Assembly (NCBI GenBank): GCA_034440635.1
Contig: JAOTON010000468.1
Span: 7,501-71,500 of the forward strand
Origin: Lepas anatifera
Lineage: Eukaryota; Arthropoda; Thecostraca; Lepadidae
DNA: 64,000 nucleotides
Reading direction: 5' to 3'
Part shown: one piece after another, positions 22,684-33,975 of the stretch
Numbering within the stretch: position 1 is the stretch's first letter
Layout of the letters: every line of letters starts with the position of its first letter
Position numbers and translations under genes: made by a program
Notes under the pieces: generated by a model
Database searches by the model: none
Seen by the model: only the letters and a program-made list of their open reading frames with translations
What the model was told of the DNA's origin: nothing

Positions 22684-23190
22684 TTCCTGCCACAACTCAC
22701 GCCCTCAGTTCAGGTACAAGAAAAACGCTTTGAGAGCCTTCATCCGACGGGCTATAAAAACCAGCTCCGCTTATGAGCTGCTACACCAGGAATTTTGTAG
22801 ACTTAAACAGCTGCTGGTTAACAATGGTTACACCAACACTGAGATTGATCAAGAAATTTGCAAACAACTTTATATGGATAAAGGAGAAAAAACATCCGAA
22901 CAAAAAACAAATCATTATTTGTTCTATCGAAACTTCATGAACACAGAGCATAAAACTGATGAAAAGATCTTTAAGGACATCATAAAAAAGAACGTTGAGC
23001 CTAAGGACGACAAGGAAGTGAAAGTCCACATATACTACCAAAACAGCAAATCTAAACACTTCATTATGCGAAACAATCCGATCAAAACAAAGACACTCAA
23101 CCGCACCAATGTAGTATACCAATTCGTATGCCCACACGAGGATTGCAGGCCTCGCAGGAACCTGTTCCAGTCACACATCACGTGCGAGTG
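22684..23190 (+). pseudogene. Penelope-like retroelement fragment (RT C-terminus to GIY-YIG start)
   Basis: An open frame runs from about 22684 with RYKKNALRAFIRRAIKTSS, then LHQEFCRLKQLLVNNGYTN, KIFKDIIKKNV, KHFIMRNNP and NVVYQFVCPHEDC. This order (RT thumb/linker with the 'NNGY' helix, then the 'VY.F.CP...C' lead-in to the GIY-YIG endonuclease) is characteristic of Penelope-like elements. The catalytic YIG motif that should follow is not recognisable, and the RT palm is missing upstream, where a stop codon lies at about 22681. It is a truncated, inactive copy. No terminal repeats seen. Confidence 0.75.
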
Positions 23191-24528
23191 GGTGCGGTTA
23201 GCACTCGGGCTTTTCGGAGTCGAAAAAGGGTGAAGCACAGTCTTCCTAGTTGGCACAAGTCATTCCAGATTAATTTCGCAGCTTTACTGACCTCTACAGC
23301 TAAGTTTGGGCAGCTAAAGGTACAGACAGCTTTGCAGCTAGGCTTAGGTCATCTTAAGTCAGGTCAAGTGACCTCACCTTAAAGATATTCAACCAGTCTG
23401 TATTCAGCAGTTTTCAGTAGTTGATCCGTAATCTATATCAAATAATAAGGTTATCAAATAAGGCAGTTTGTAGTAACGGATTTATATCGATGTTCTAGTG
23501 CGAGGTCAGCGCCATGGCCTCTCCTTTGCAATGAACGGATAAATTTGGGGAAAATTTTAAGATTCGGTGGAATAAAATATCAAAAGGAGTCTCTAACTCT
23601 GGGCACCCAGTGTTCTCAAGAAACATCCGAGGGTCAAGGTCACATAAACAATTGACCCCTGATAGGTAGTCTTGGGTCATCTCAGCAGGTTTTCATGCTT
23701 TAGTCAATAATTCTGTACCAAATATGCAAAGCGCTATGCTAACATTACAGTGTATCTTTTACTACTATTAGTCAATTGTTATGCATTATGAACGCGATAG
23801 ATTTCGGGGTCGGAGGAAATTACGACGGTGCGAGTAAATCACAATCGCAGCCCCTGCCCAGGGGCAGATCGAGGGGGACAAGCCAGTCATACCCCCAAAA
23901 GCGAAAAAGAAGGCGACCAAACTCTCCCCTCCGAAATCAAGCTAGTGATTCATAGATGATCGATTAGGGAGGCCACGTCTGTCAGGGGAAAATCCACGTT
24001 TTTTGTCCGTTTACAAGGTACCTCTCTCCTTGAAGGTGAAACAATGATTCACCACAGCAGTTAAATCCTAGCGACCGTTGCATCCACGGCTGATTTTTTT
24101 GCTCGCCGATATGCGTTGTGCCCCCCCCCACCAGGCGGCTGAATCCGCCCACTGCTCTCCCAGCTTGAACACAGTGCCAACCTCCCTGCCCTGCCATTTG
24201 TGTTTTGGGGCGATACCAGTTTGCTGGCATTGACACTCCACGCATGACTATCACTATCACGTGTACGCCGCGCAATCTGCCTCTTAGCCTTCCTGTAAGT
24301 TCTCCGCTCTTGAAGTTTCTATTTTCGGCCAGTTGCTCATCCAATTGCACCCAGTTTCACCCACGACCTCCGGTGAGCTCACATTTCGGCCCCTGACGAC
24401 GTAGTCGAACACCATTTCATTCAACTAAGGTACCTGATTTATGATGCGCGCTTGTACAAAAGCCAACGGGGCAAAAACTCTGATAGCTGGAGATGTCTGC
24501 ATACATACAAATTACTGTAGAGCTACAT
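23191..24528. other. Gene-free stretch with a possible short element
   Basis: No gene seen. CAGGGGCAGATCGAGG at 23861 and CTGAATCCGCCCACTG ending near 24155 could be the two ends of one MITE of the GGATCC-end type, but the flanks do not form a duplication, so I do not assert it. Confidence 0.35.
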
Positions 24529-24562
24529 CACCATACACTGTCAGCTCTGACAGTGTATGGTG
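24529..24562. repeat. Perfect inverted repeat, 16-bp arms, 2-base spacer
   Basis: CACCATACACTGTCAG, then CT, then its exact reverse complement. It could extrude as a cruciform or fold as an RNA hairpin. There is no T-run or gene end beside it. Confidence 0.85.
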
Positions 24563-25170
24563 AACGACGGCGAGGTTTCTTAGCGGAATTGGGCAAGTGG
24601 AGATTTCAGGCGGTGTGATACACCCGCAAGAAGTAACTAGCCTGCTGACGAAACAAGAACTAGCCAGCTGATTCGTTAGGCCCCGGGGTGGATGCCGCAT
24701 CTGGTAAAACCAAGCGATGCTGCGGATCTGAAAATATCATGACATACTTGAGTGATGATGATATGTCCCAGTTCCTGACCTGGACATGCACCTTTGCACG
24801 TTCATCTCTTCTCACAAACTTGTCCGCATGTTGCAGATTCTGTTTATTATCCCTCTCCCACTTCTCTAATTCATTTTCTATAGCTATTTCCCTGATTCTA
24901 TTCCAAATTCCCATTTTGTTTATATTCCATTCTCTATTTCTACTTCTCTTATTCACCATTCGAGTTCAATGGCCTAACAACTTCTAACAAAAAGCCTTGC
25001 AGCACTTGATGTAGCTTAACCAGCCTGGGAACATCTTTGGGTTATGACACCCTGCATCTATAAATCAAACTATAGATGAACTTCCCGGCGTATCGTTAAC
25101 CACTATAATAGTAACAACCTGAAAACCGTCCCAGTGCTCTTGCGGGACTCTGTATGTGACGAGTGTTTGT
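24563..25170. other. 3' flank of SORD-B
   Basis: No gene. On the minus strand AATAAA (24848-24843) lies about 320 bp past the SORD-B stop codon and could be its polyadenylation signal. Confidence 0.35.
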
Positions 25171-26229
25171 TTACTTGGCGCACTTGATCAGCACCTTCAC
25201 AGCACCGCCAGCTCCGGTCCGCGCCGTCTCAAACGCCTTGATAGAATCCTCCAGCTCGAAGCGGTGGGTGATCAGCGGCTTCACATCCACCTGTCCGCCG
25301 GCCACCAGGGCGATGGCAGTGGGGTAACAGTTGGCGTACCGGAGGTTACCGCGTATGTCCACCTCGCGCAATGCAGCGTTAACGAGGGGAACATTGACCG
25401 AGTCTGCTCCTAGCCCCACGAGCATCAGCATACCGCCGTGGCGAGTAGCCAGGATGCCCAGCTGGATACTGGCCTCGGCACCACAGCACTCGATGGTGCG
25501 ATCAGGCTGCCTTCCTCCCAGCAGTTCAGCTACGCGGCCTGCCAGAGCCTTCAGCGTCTGCCCTCCACCGACGTTCAGCGTGTGGTGCGCTCCCAGCTTC
25601 TTGGCGAGCTCCAGGCGGCTCTCTGATATGTCCGTCACCACAAACTCTGAGGCACCCATGGCCCTTGCAACCATCATACAGATGAGACCGATGGGCCCGG
25701 CTCCACAGATGAGGACCGTGTGACCCGCTGAGATGCCAGCTCGACGGCAGGCATGAACACCCACAGACAGAGGCTCCATCAGGGCTCCCTCCTCCAGGGA
25801 GACATTGTTGGGCAGTCGGTGGCAAAAATCCGCGGAGTGGACGTACAAGCGACTCAGACTTCCATCGTCGGGTGGGGTAGCACAAAAGTAAACGTAAGGA
25901 CACAAGTTGTAGGTGCCTTTCTTGCAGTCCTCGCATCGAAGGCAAGGCACACCCGGTTCAATGGCCACTCTGTCTCCAACACTTAGATTGGTCACCCCTT
26001 CGCCAAGCTTGACCACAACCCCAGCCGACTCGTGGCCCAAGACCATGGGTTCCTTCACCACGAAATCCCCGATGTGTCCCTTGGTGAGAAAGCTGACGTC
26101 GCTGCCGCAGATCCCAACGGTGTCCATCGCCAGTAGGACTTGGCCGGGCGCCGGCTCAGGAGCCGCCACTGGTTCTACACGGAGATCATTGATGCCGTGC
26201 ATCACCACTGCCAAGTTATCGGCTACCAT
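25171..26229 (-). CDS. SORD: Sorbitol dehydrogenase, copy B (intact)
   Basis: NAD-linked polyol dehydrogenase of the zinc-containing medium-chain family, 352 residues. C41, H66-E67 and E152 would bind the catalytic zinc, and C96, C99, C102 and C110 form the structural-zinc lobe. GAGPIG and the following VVTD give the Rossmann loop and an NAD-type acidic residue. Differences from copy A are FLTK instead of YVTK, so the pocket tyrosine at residue 47 is phenylalanine, and LRYANCYP instead of FRYANCYP. These might alter substrate range, which is inference. The start is the ATG at 26229, five bases inside the exon after the acceptor TTTTTCCAATGTTTCAG (AG at 26236-26235); the frame upstream is open by chance. 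The 5' part is nearly identical to copy C, while several 3' tracts are identical to copy A. Confidence 0.95.
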   Translation of the reverse strand: MVADNLAVVMHGINDLRVEPVAAPEPAPGQVLLAMDTVGICGSDVSFLTKGHIGDFVVKEPMVLGHESAGVVVKLGEGVTNLSVGDRVAIEPGVPCLRCEDCKKGTYNLCPYVYFCATPPDDGSLSRLYVHSADFCHRLPNNVSLEEGALMEPLSVGVHACRRAGISAGHTVLICGAGPIGLICMMVARAMGASEFVVTDISESRLELAKKLGAHHTLNVGGGQTLKALAGRVAELLGGRQPDRTIECCGAEASIQLGILATRHGGMLMLVGLGADSVNVPLVNAALREVDIRGNLRYANCYPTAIALVAGGQVDVKPLITHRFELEDSIKAFETARTGAGGAVKVLIKCAK

Positions 26230-26262
26230 TTTCCCTGAAACATTGGAAAAACAGCATCTGGT

Positions 26263-26540
26263 CAGGGGTGGATCCAATAAATGCCCAAGGGCGGGGGGTC
26301 GAACCCTGACAGGAGGACTCAGCCTCCTCGAAGGGAGCCCGAAATAGCTTTGGGGGCCCCTACCGTGCTGTATATGTATTTTGTTAAAGCCATACATTTA
26401 AAATGCATTATCTCTTTCTCTTCAGCGGGAGTATTAGTTTACTGGGAGGAGGGGGGTTAGGGGCCGGCGAAAGAGGTTTTGCCCCCCCCCATTTCGCTTT
26501 GAGGAAGTATGGCCAGAGTGTTCCCCTAGATCCGCCCCTG
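26263..26540. mobile_element. Possible MITE with GGATCC-type ends
   Basis: CAGGGGTGGATCCAA at the left and TAGATCCGCCCCTG at the right form inverted ends. The flanking 8-mers (CATCTGGT and TACATATT) do not match, so the two ends may belong to different insertions. It lies at the start of the SORD-B leader intron. Confidence 0.35.
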
Positions 26541-27436
26541 TACATATTTATGTATAAATCTGCGGACTGAGAATAAAGGCCGCTGTTGCACCATATGTGG
26601 TTTCCAAACAATATTTACCACACTTTTGACGTGCTTTGAGGACGGAATAAGCAAAACATATACGCTGGGGCTTTCCAGTTAGGTACCCAACCTTTCGATT
26701 ATCCATTAGCCAAGGGTTCCATTCTTTATTCACTATATTTCCCATGTTCTCAGTCAAAGGGCGAGCTGAGCCCGAGTAGGTAAAAATGTGCTTTATTTCC
26801 CTTATCTCGTCATTTTGTTTGCATTGGACCCCTATGTTCGTTGTTTTGTTGCATAGATGCTGGTTACGACGAATATGCTACGAAGGAAATTGCATCATTA
26901 ACAAAACGATCGTGAACAATAGCTATCATGACCGGGGGCAGTACAGAAACGCTTGAGCAGGTCTATTTTCCCCTTCCAAGATTTTTATTAAAAATATTGA
27001 GAGTATTTGAATATCTTACAAGCCTGGCGGGAACGAGCTATATCCGATCAACAAACGCTTTTCAAAGGTAAATGTTTTGTCCGCCACCGCTAATAAAACC
27101 ATAACACAGAGGTGAGCAGAAACTGTATGTAATTAAGGCAAATGGTCTGGTGGAACCTTGTTTACTGGGTTCGGCTCAGTGGTGGATGTATGACTTCGGT
27201 GAGGGAAAGGAGGGAAGGGAAACCTCAGGCGCAGGACCCACACCACCTTGGAGGGCGTCTTTTGTCCATTCCGAGCGGCACCCTCCCCACGGACGTTTTT
27301 TAGGGGGTGGGTGTTCTAGGTGCCGAAAAATTCTGGGTAAAACCGAACTTTGAAAATAAAATATAATCACAATTCATGAGCTCCAAAATAAATAAATTCT
27401 CGGAAGGCGTGCTGTAGATAGGGTGCCATAACCCGC
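26541..27436. other. Unannotated sequence
   Basis: No gene seen. The stretch around 27180-27310 has G-rich MITE-like texture (AGTGGTGGATG, GGGGGTGGGTG) without a confirmed boundary. Confidence 0.35.
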
Positions 27437-27712
27437 AGTGTTGTGGGAATGACCTGGGACCCTAAAAAGATGATAAAACGGATGACAGTAAAGCGCTAAA
27501 GACTGCAGCCTTAAAAGCCACAGTCCATAAACTAAGACGTCTAAACCCTAAAGGCTAAGTCAAGGTAAGATAGGACAAGAAAAACCTTTTGGTGCTTTTT
27601 AGAGTTAAAATATTTTGTTCTGGACTTTGGTTTTTAGGCTGAACCCTTTTAGGCTTTTACTGTCATCTCTTTTATCATCTTTTAGGGTCCTAGGTCATTC
27701 TCACAACACTCA
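27437..27712. repeat. Foldback element, arms of about 60 bp
   Basis: AGTGTTGTGGGAATGACC at 27437 pairs with GGTCATTCTCACAACACT ending at 27712, and the pairing continues inward through GGGACCCTAAAAAGATGATAAAA and GATGACAGTAAA. The roughly 150-bp centre has further TTTAGGCTT/AAGGCTAA-like echoes. It is consistent with a MITE or foldback repeat. Confidence 0.65.
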
Positions 27713-30367
27713 GCTTCAAAATTAGGGTAACGGAAGGACGCAACCCTCTTTTTGGGCAGATATTTTTCGATGCAGCCGAGTTGGAAAAGCAAGTATGAGC
27801 GTTTTCAAGAGCTTGAGAATCTCACAATGCGAATTCTGAATTCAAAATTAGTTATATTTTAAACTGGTTAGTTTACCGCCAGCAAGAACATCAAATTTGC
27901 ATGGTATCCCCTATCCCCAATCTCTTCAGCGGGCACGATGCTCTTGCATATCAAACGACTGAAATGATTCTGCAAATTAGGGTGGAGGCCTGTGCCATGC
28001 AAACGGGGTGTGGAAAATCAGGAGTCTGTGAAATTTCCCGCCACGGTGATTTGCTCGCACGTCTCAAAGGACACAGAAGGCCTGTGCATCTTTAGACTGA
28101 GGCCAGTATCATCTCAATGCCTTTGCAGCTCTGGGGGCTTGTGAAGCTTCCGATGTGGAAAATAATCCCACGAAGCTGATGGCACGTGCAACTTGGGAGT
28201 GCCTGCGCAGCGTCTTTGACGGCTTCAAAGTTCTGGGGACCCACAACTTCCCAATGGGAATTACAATGGTTTTCCGAATGGAAAACGAGTGGGGGCGGCT
28301 CGAGCCCCTAGCCTGCCCTATCAAACAAAGTATTGGGTCCGCCACTGGCCTGACACATACGCGTTGGAATAAGAATGGGTTCAGGTGCTTCAGTCCCACC
28401 TTTAGTTATAATAATTCCCATTTCAGCCACAATGGGAATTAATCGGAAGGTGTGTCATCCGCTATTACGAAAGGCAACAATGAGCCCAAATCCGATTAGT
28501 TTCTGGTTTTGGAGGGAAAGTTTGTTTTCGTAGCTGGTTGAAGATTTATTGGCCACCGCACTCTTTTGGCGGCGGTGCCGTTGACAACGTGACATTTACT
28601 ACTTTTCCCATAGAACTTCATTATCAGCACAAACCTGGGTACACCAACCAGGGACGGATCTAAGGGATGAGGACAAAGCTGGCAGTTCCCCCTCCACCCT
28701 TAGGTTTGTGAAGGCGCCTCATGCCACGTCAAACGCCGGAGGTTCTCTGCATGGAAAGCAAAATGCCTGTTATATGTCGAAACGATTCAAGCGCTTTAAA
28801 GTTGATTTCAATAATAAGTGGATCAAACATATGAGCCATTTTCCGGCGGCTTCCATTGTTGGCCACCCGTTCACCGTCAGTGGCAGACCCCCACTGGACT
28901 ACTTGCCCCCTCTCCGGGCACAGCCACCGCTAGCATGGAAAAAATTAGGTTCCTTGGCTCCCAAAGCTGAATCCGACAGGCAAGCAAAAGGGGAAAAACT
29001 ACAACAAAAAACCTCGTGCCCACCAGACCAGAACGTCTCTGCTACAGGTAGGTATTCTGTCGGCGGCTGAGGCACCCGACACTTAAACTGTAGATATGAT
29101 CAGCAAAAATATGAAAGGGACGGGAAGCCTTAAAATGCAAACAGACTGAGGATGTTGAAGATTCCTCCAGTGTGGGATCCGTGGTAGAGTTAATTCAATA
29201 TTGCCTCAGGACATTAGAAAAATGGAAACGCAGCGTGGCACATGGCCTCCTCAAGCAGCACCCTTACCAAAAATATATTGATAGAGGACACATAGTCTAG
29301 TGTGTGGCATGCACAAAACATGCCAGGTGGAAGCAATGACGAATCGAAAGGATATTAACGACACATGATTCTGGGACCAACGTCGGTTAGTAAGGACTCA
29401 ACAAAAATAGAAAATCTGAAAGGGGCATCGAAAATTGAAAGAAAGCTACAGAGCCTGGGGTGAGCCACTGGATATAATGCAATTTTAGTCAAGAAATCAT
29501 CTTTGATACTAGCATTACAGTTTGCAATGGTTATAAATTAATATGCAGAGCCTAGGAAAATTAAGAAACATGGCAAAGCCTCGCTGAACTATTTCCGACT
29601 TACTACGCGTCGGAAAGGGGGCCGGGCCTGGCCCCCCTTTTGGCAAAAATTTCCTGATCTCAGTCAAAATGAGGAAAACCGGACATTCTTATATCCAGCC
29701 GCTGCGGGAGGCAACAAGAGCCCAAATTCGAACGTTTTTGGTCCTGACATTGAAAGTTTTCTCGCATCGGTTGAAGTTGGCTCCCCCCACTTTTGGTGGC
29801 CCTTGGCCGACTTAGACTCAAATTGTTAGCAGTTTTCAAACTGAAAAAATTATCGGTTGAAGCCTCTGATTACAAGAATGAATTCTGCAGAGGTCAGAAA
29901 AAATCATTTACTTTCCCCAACAGAGACCATTTTTTTGCCTCGAGATCAGGAAGTTTCCCGAAGTAAAAGCGCTTTTAAAGTCGTACAAAATAAATAAATT
30001 ATTATCCCTAGCCCACCGAATGAGGAGGTTTAATATCACATGTTGATATCATATAATATTGAATGGATTAATTGTACCTCTAAGGGTTTTGAAAATTTCC
30101 AGCCTTCTGGTCCCCGAGATTTTCCCCGACAACTTGGCATTACAGGGACTGTTCTGACCTCTGGAATTCTGAACACCAGCACATAATTTAAACTCTCGTA
30201 TTCAACCCAGGGATTCCTGTCACCAGATGATGGGACACGTTATCATCAGAGAAAACAGCAAAACAAACGTATGAGCTAGGTTTTAGGCGCACTGCAAATT
30301 ACTTAGCATCGTTGCTACTAGAAATGACAGGTGATTTAATTCGAGCCCTGCGTAAACCCACATTTAC
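27713..30367. other. Gene-free stretch in the SORD-B leader intron
   Basis: No gene recognised. MITE-like ends occur at 28316-28350 (GGGTCCGCCACTGG) and 28652-28668 (AGGGACGGATCTAAGG). A short inverted motif AAAGGGGGCCGGGCCTGGCCCCCCTTTT is at 29615-29642. The open frames at 28155-28442 and 28708-29070 have no homology I recognise. Confidence 0.4.
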
Positions 30368-30560
30368 CTCTTAGGTGCCCACTGGGCGCCGGGTGGCTGT
30401 CTGGCCGTGCGGCTCGCGGGCACCGCCGCGATGAGAGTGAGCGCTCGCGGGAGGGGAGCTGCGCAGGGGCCGCCGCCGCGTAACCTTCAAAAGACCGCCT
30501 CCCGAGACGGCTCGCCCCGGCAACAGACGCGGCCACAGCGACCGTATCGGTTGTCAAATC
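30368..30560 (-). other. GC-rich island; candidate leader exon of SORD-B
   Basis: A CpG-rich segment ends on the minus strand in CCTAAGAG followed by GTAAATGTGG, an acceptable donor (GT at 30367-30366). It holds TCTCATCGCGGCG about 56 bases before the donor. The SORD-C candidate has TCTCATCACGGCG 51 bases before an identical GTAAATGTG donor. That shared arrangement upstream of two paralogous genes suggests homologous 5' exons and promoters. The intron would be about 4.1 kb. The 5' end of the exon is not defined. Confidence 0.5.
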
Positions 30561-31721
30561 TGATCTATTTTGTGAAAATTACAAAACACTGGGGGGAATG
30601 TTTTCGATTGGTTGTGCGTGGGCGACTCCGGACTCCGGCGGCCCGCTGCATACTGGGGCGCGCGAAGATTTTGTACAAGGGTACAGTTTTTTTTACAATT
30701 CCAAGTTTCTGGATCCGGTGGTGGTCACAGGGTGTCACGATTACGGTGACGAATCCTGTTGTTGTCACAGGGAGCCTTCAGCTCACCACGGGGAATACCC
30801 GATTTCTAGATGGGGCGTGGCTATTGGGGCCCTGGTTGGAAAACAGACAGTCTGCTACTATTGTTGGGGCGTGTTGACCATAAGGGCCGGTGATTGCTGG
30901 ATGTGGTGACAGGGGCCCCGCGATGACTATGGTGGGCTCTGAGATTAGCAAGCGCCGGTACGAGGATCCGCACCACCCGCGCCGGTGCGGGAAGGGGCGG
31001 GGGTACCCGCTCCGCGAATATCTCAGCAACCATGGAAGATAACAAAAAGCAGAGAATCGCGCTAGATAGTCCGCCTTGATCTGACGTTGAGTGTTTAAAA
31101 TTTGTTCAGGTTGCTTTTGAGGCCAGAGATCACAGTATGATTTATGTAATACATAGATACAATAGAAACTTACATTTTGTGTTATAACAGCTGACCGAGC
31201 AGAGTTAAAGAAAAAAGAGGATCCAAAACATTATTGGAATCATTTTGCCAAACCCAAGGTCTTAAGGTCAGATCAAGACCAGAATACCTCATAATGCATA
31301 TAATTTGAACTGCAGTGAACAATGAAACAGAATATCGTCAAAATGAACATTTTATCCTCATTCTTCACAAAGTAATCGAACCCAAGGTGATTTACCCGCG
31401 CATTCCCAATAGAAAGGCAGTCTCGGATTCGACACCTGGTAATTGGCATAACAAATCCTGAGACCACGGTTTGCTTTCTCGTTGACCGCGAACACGTGAA
31501 GAGCCCACAGAGAGCTGCCATGTGCAATGTGTAGTCTGACTGTGGCTACAGTGTGCCCGGCTGACCAAAAGGCAGTCTGCGAGTGTTGTAGGGGTTCGTT
31601 TGATCACACAGGGGACTCATGATTCTGAGTGCTGGGCTCGTAGTCTGAGCTTCCGGATTTGTGAGGTTCAATGGCTCATTGACGCAGCTTTTTCCGAGCG
31701 CTGGCAGGGCTCATGCCCTAC

Positions 31722-31782
<61 letters not shown>

Positions 31783-32380
31783 CAGCGCCTCTGCGCCAGA
31801 GTTCAATCAAATCGTTTGAGATGTCATAGGATGATATATCCATTATTCTTGGTATTTTAGGCCAACACTAATTAGTTTTAATTGTCTTTACCTCCTCTTA
31901 CGATAATCCTAGACTGCTGTCTTTGTATGCTATCCTTCGGTTCTGGATCGGTACAAAAAATGGTCTTAACTTTTTGGGGTCTAGCACCGGGACCCTGTTT
32001 GTCTGCCTTGAAGCGCTTGAAATTAATATGATGAAGCGGGCGCACTGGCTTTTGGTGGTGACAGAGCCGGATCCCATCTCTGGGAAGGGTCCCATCTCCG
32101 CCAGAACCGCTGAGACCTTCTACCTCTGCTGTTAACGCCAGAACCGCTGAGGCACCTTCTACCTGCATGCTGTTAACGTACATACTTGAGGACATTGAAC
32201 CATGTCCCATCTTTGTGAGGTAGGTACATATACCTTACTGAGCAGCGTGGCGTTCCCCTGAACTTCGTTCTTCTTCACGGGACGTCTCCACTATCTTGAA
32301 AATTCAGTTAGTCATTGATTTTGGGGTTCAACGCCGTTTAAGACTATACTTTGCTCCTCTGCAGAATGGGTCTCAGTTGC
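30561..32380. other. Gene-free stretch with a dispersed repeat and microsatellite
   Basis: No gene seen. About 31130-31290 is homologous to about 38905-39060 (ATAGAAACTTACATTTTGTG..., TTGGAATC.TTT.GCCAA, AGGTCA). Other open frames here look spurious. Confidence 0.4.
31725..31781. repeat. (AT)28 microsatellite
   Basis: Uninterrupted AT dinucleotides. Confidence 0.95.
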
Positions 32381-32582
32381 CACTCACAATCACTCTCAGC
32401 CACTCACAGCCACTCACAATCACTCACAATCACTCACAACCACTCGCAACCACTCACAATCCCTCAATCTCAATCACTCACAACCACTCGCAACACTACA
32501 CCACTCCGCCACCACAACCACTCACAATCACTCCAATCCTCACAACCACTGCAACCACTCACAACCACTCACAACCACTCCA
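32381..32582. repeat. Minisatellite based on CACTCACAAC
   Basis: About 20 units of the 10-bp motif CACTCACAA(T/C), with a few interruptions (CACTCTCAGC, CACTACACCACTCCGCCACC). It forces long open frames that I do not regard as genes. Confidence 0.85.
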
Positions 32583-33975
32583 TCTCGTTTAACACTTAGC
32601 CATATAAAGAAACGATTATCTTTTATTGGCTGAAAGTAAACGGGTTATGAAACGCAAACTAAGAGAGTGATACAATGTATTTTTGGCCGATGGGTGAAAG
32701 AAGATGAAGTATCTCAGGCATAAACCGGTACCATTCCTAGACAAGTTATATACGCCACGATATTTACCTAATATTTTATTAGCGTTCGTCATTCTCGAAT
32801 CTGACTATCTTGCCTCTCTATAGGTGGTGGAATGTAAGAGGTAGCACTGGGGCACTGTGCCCCCTTTAAATGATAAATTTGAACACCAACCCCATGGCTT
32901 TGATTGGAAATTAATGAGCTAGAACCATACAAAGTATTCAATGTTTCAGCAGAGGACATCACGAAGGAGTTCGTTCTCAGATTTGCATACCAACATGCAC
33001 TAGCTAGTCTGATAGTTCCGAGAACTCCCAGTATGCCATCAGGCCACACTCGGCCGCCACAGAGCCCCCGTCGCGGGGCCCCTAAATTACGCCGGGGAGG
33101 GGGGCAAGGAAATAGATCAACTCAAAAGTCCCAACACAAGAATGATACCCTGTATCCAGTGCACAATCATTTAGACCATGGCGGAACACATGGCGGCACG
33201 GCCACCGCGGCGCCGCAACGCCCGAGGTTACAGCGACCTAACCCCTACAACAATACAATCAAAAAGGGGGTTTATCGTAAGGGGGTTAATTAAAAATTTA
33301 ATCGTGCACATTCTAAATCAGAACCCTCCGCTGCTTCTGCCTCTCCCCCGAGCCTGTTTATGGGACATACACTTCATAAAATTGATATTCAAGAAATGTC
33401 AATGCCCACACCCACAAAGCTCGAACCAATTTTGATAACATTTCCGGGATGTATGTGCATGGTTGCAGTGTGAGCAAAAGGAGTTCTTCAGAACAGTTCG
33501 AGCTGAAAAGTGTAGTACATCGGTTATAATAGTCACGCCACCCCTTATTTTACTTCAAAGTGCCTTTCTTAATCGATGAGTGAGAACCGCCATCCACGTT
33601 CAAAATTATAAAACAGAAGTGAGCCTATGGTTTGGACCTGTTGCATAGCGAAAAAAACACATTAAAACACTTAGTGAAAGCAGCTGCCACAATCGCAATA
33701 CGCTACTTACGATTTTGTTGACTTATGGAGCTCTGACACCCTCTTTGGATGTGCACGGCATCACTAATGAAAGCTGGGGTGTTCATTTAAATTTAATTGT
33801 TTTATTTTCAGGATTTTTCATTGTCTGTATCTAGTTCGTCAGGTCTGTGTGAGGTCCCGAAACTAAGACCCTGTGTTTTTAATGTGATAGCTGTACTTAT
33901 TGACATTGTTTAAGATTCGGGTACCCGCGATGATTTTCGGAAATCCACGCGCCTGGCGTCAGTGGTGAATTCCTC
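32583..33975. other. Gene-free stretch, 3' flank of SORD-C
   Basis: No gene recognised. The open frame 32904-33293 has low-complexity proline/arginine content and no homology I know. C-rich MITE-like texture occurs near 33045-33100. Confidence 0.4.
33801..33806 (-). promoter_or_regulatory. Possible polyadenylation signal of SORD-C
   Basis: AATAAA on the minus strand, about 170 bp past the SORD-C stop codon. Confidence 0.35.

Noticed and set aside
26263..26540. MITE defined by GGATCC-type ends upstream of SORD-B
   Set aside because: Flanking 8-mers do not match, so listed only as a possible element and not promoted to a finding.
30407..30877. 156-codon open frame through the GC island
   Set aside because: Starts at a non-ATG codon in CpG-rich sequence better explained as a noncoding leader exon on the other strand; no homology recognised.
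32296..32599. Histidine/serine-rich open frames at 32.3-32.6 kb
   Set aside because: Produced by the CACTCACAAC minisatellite.
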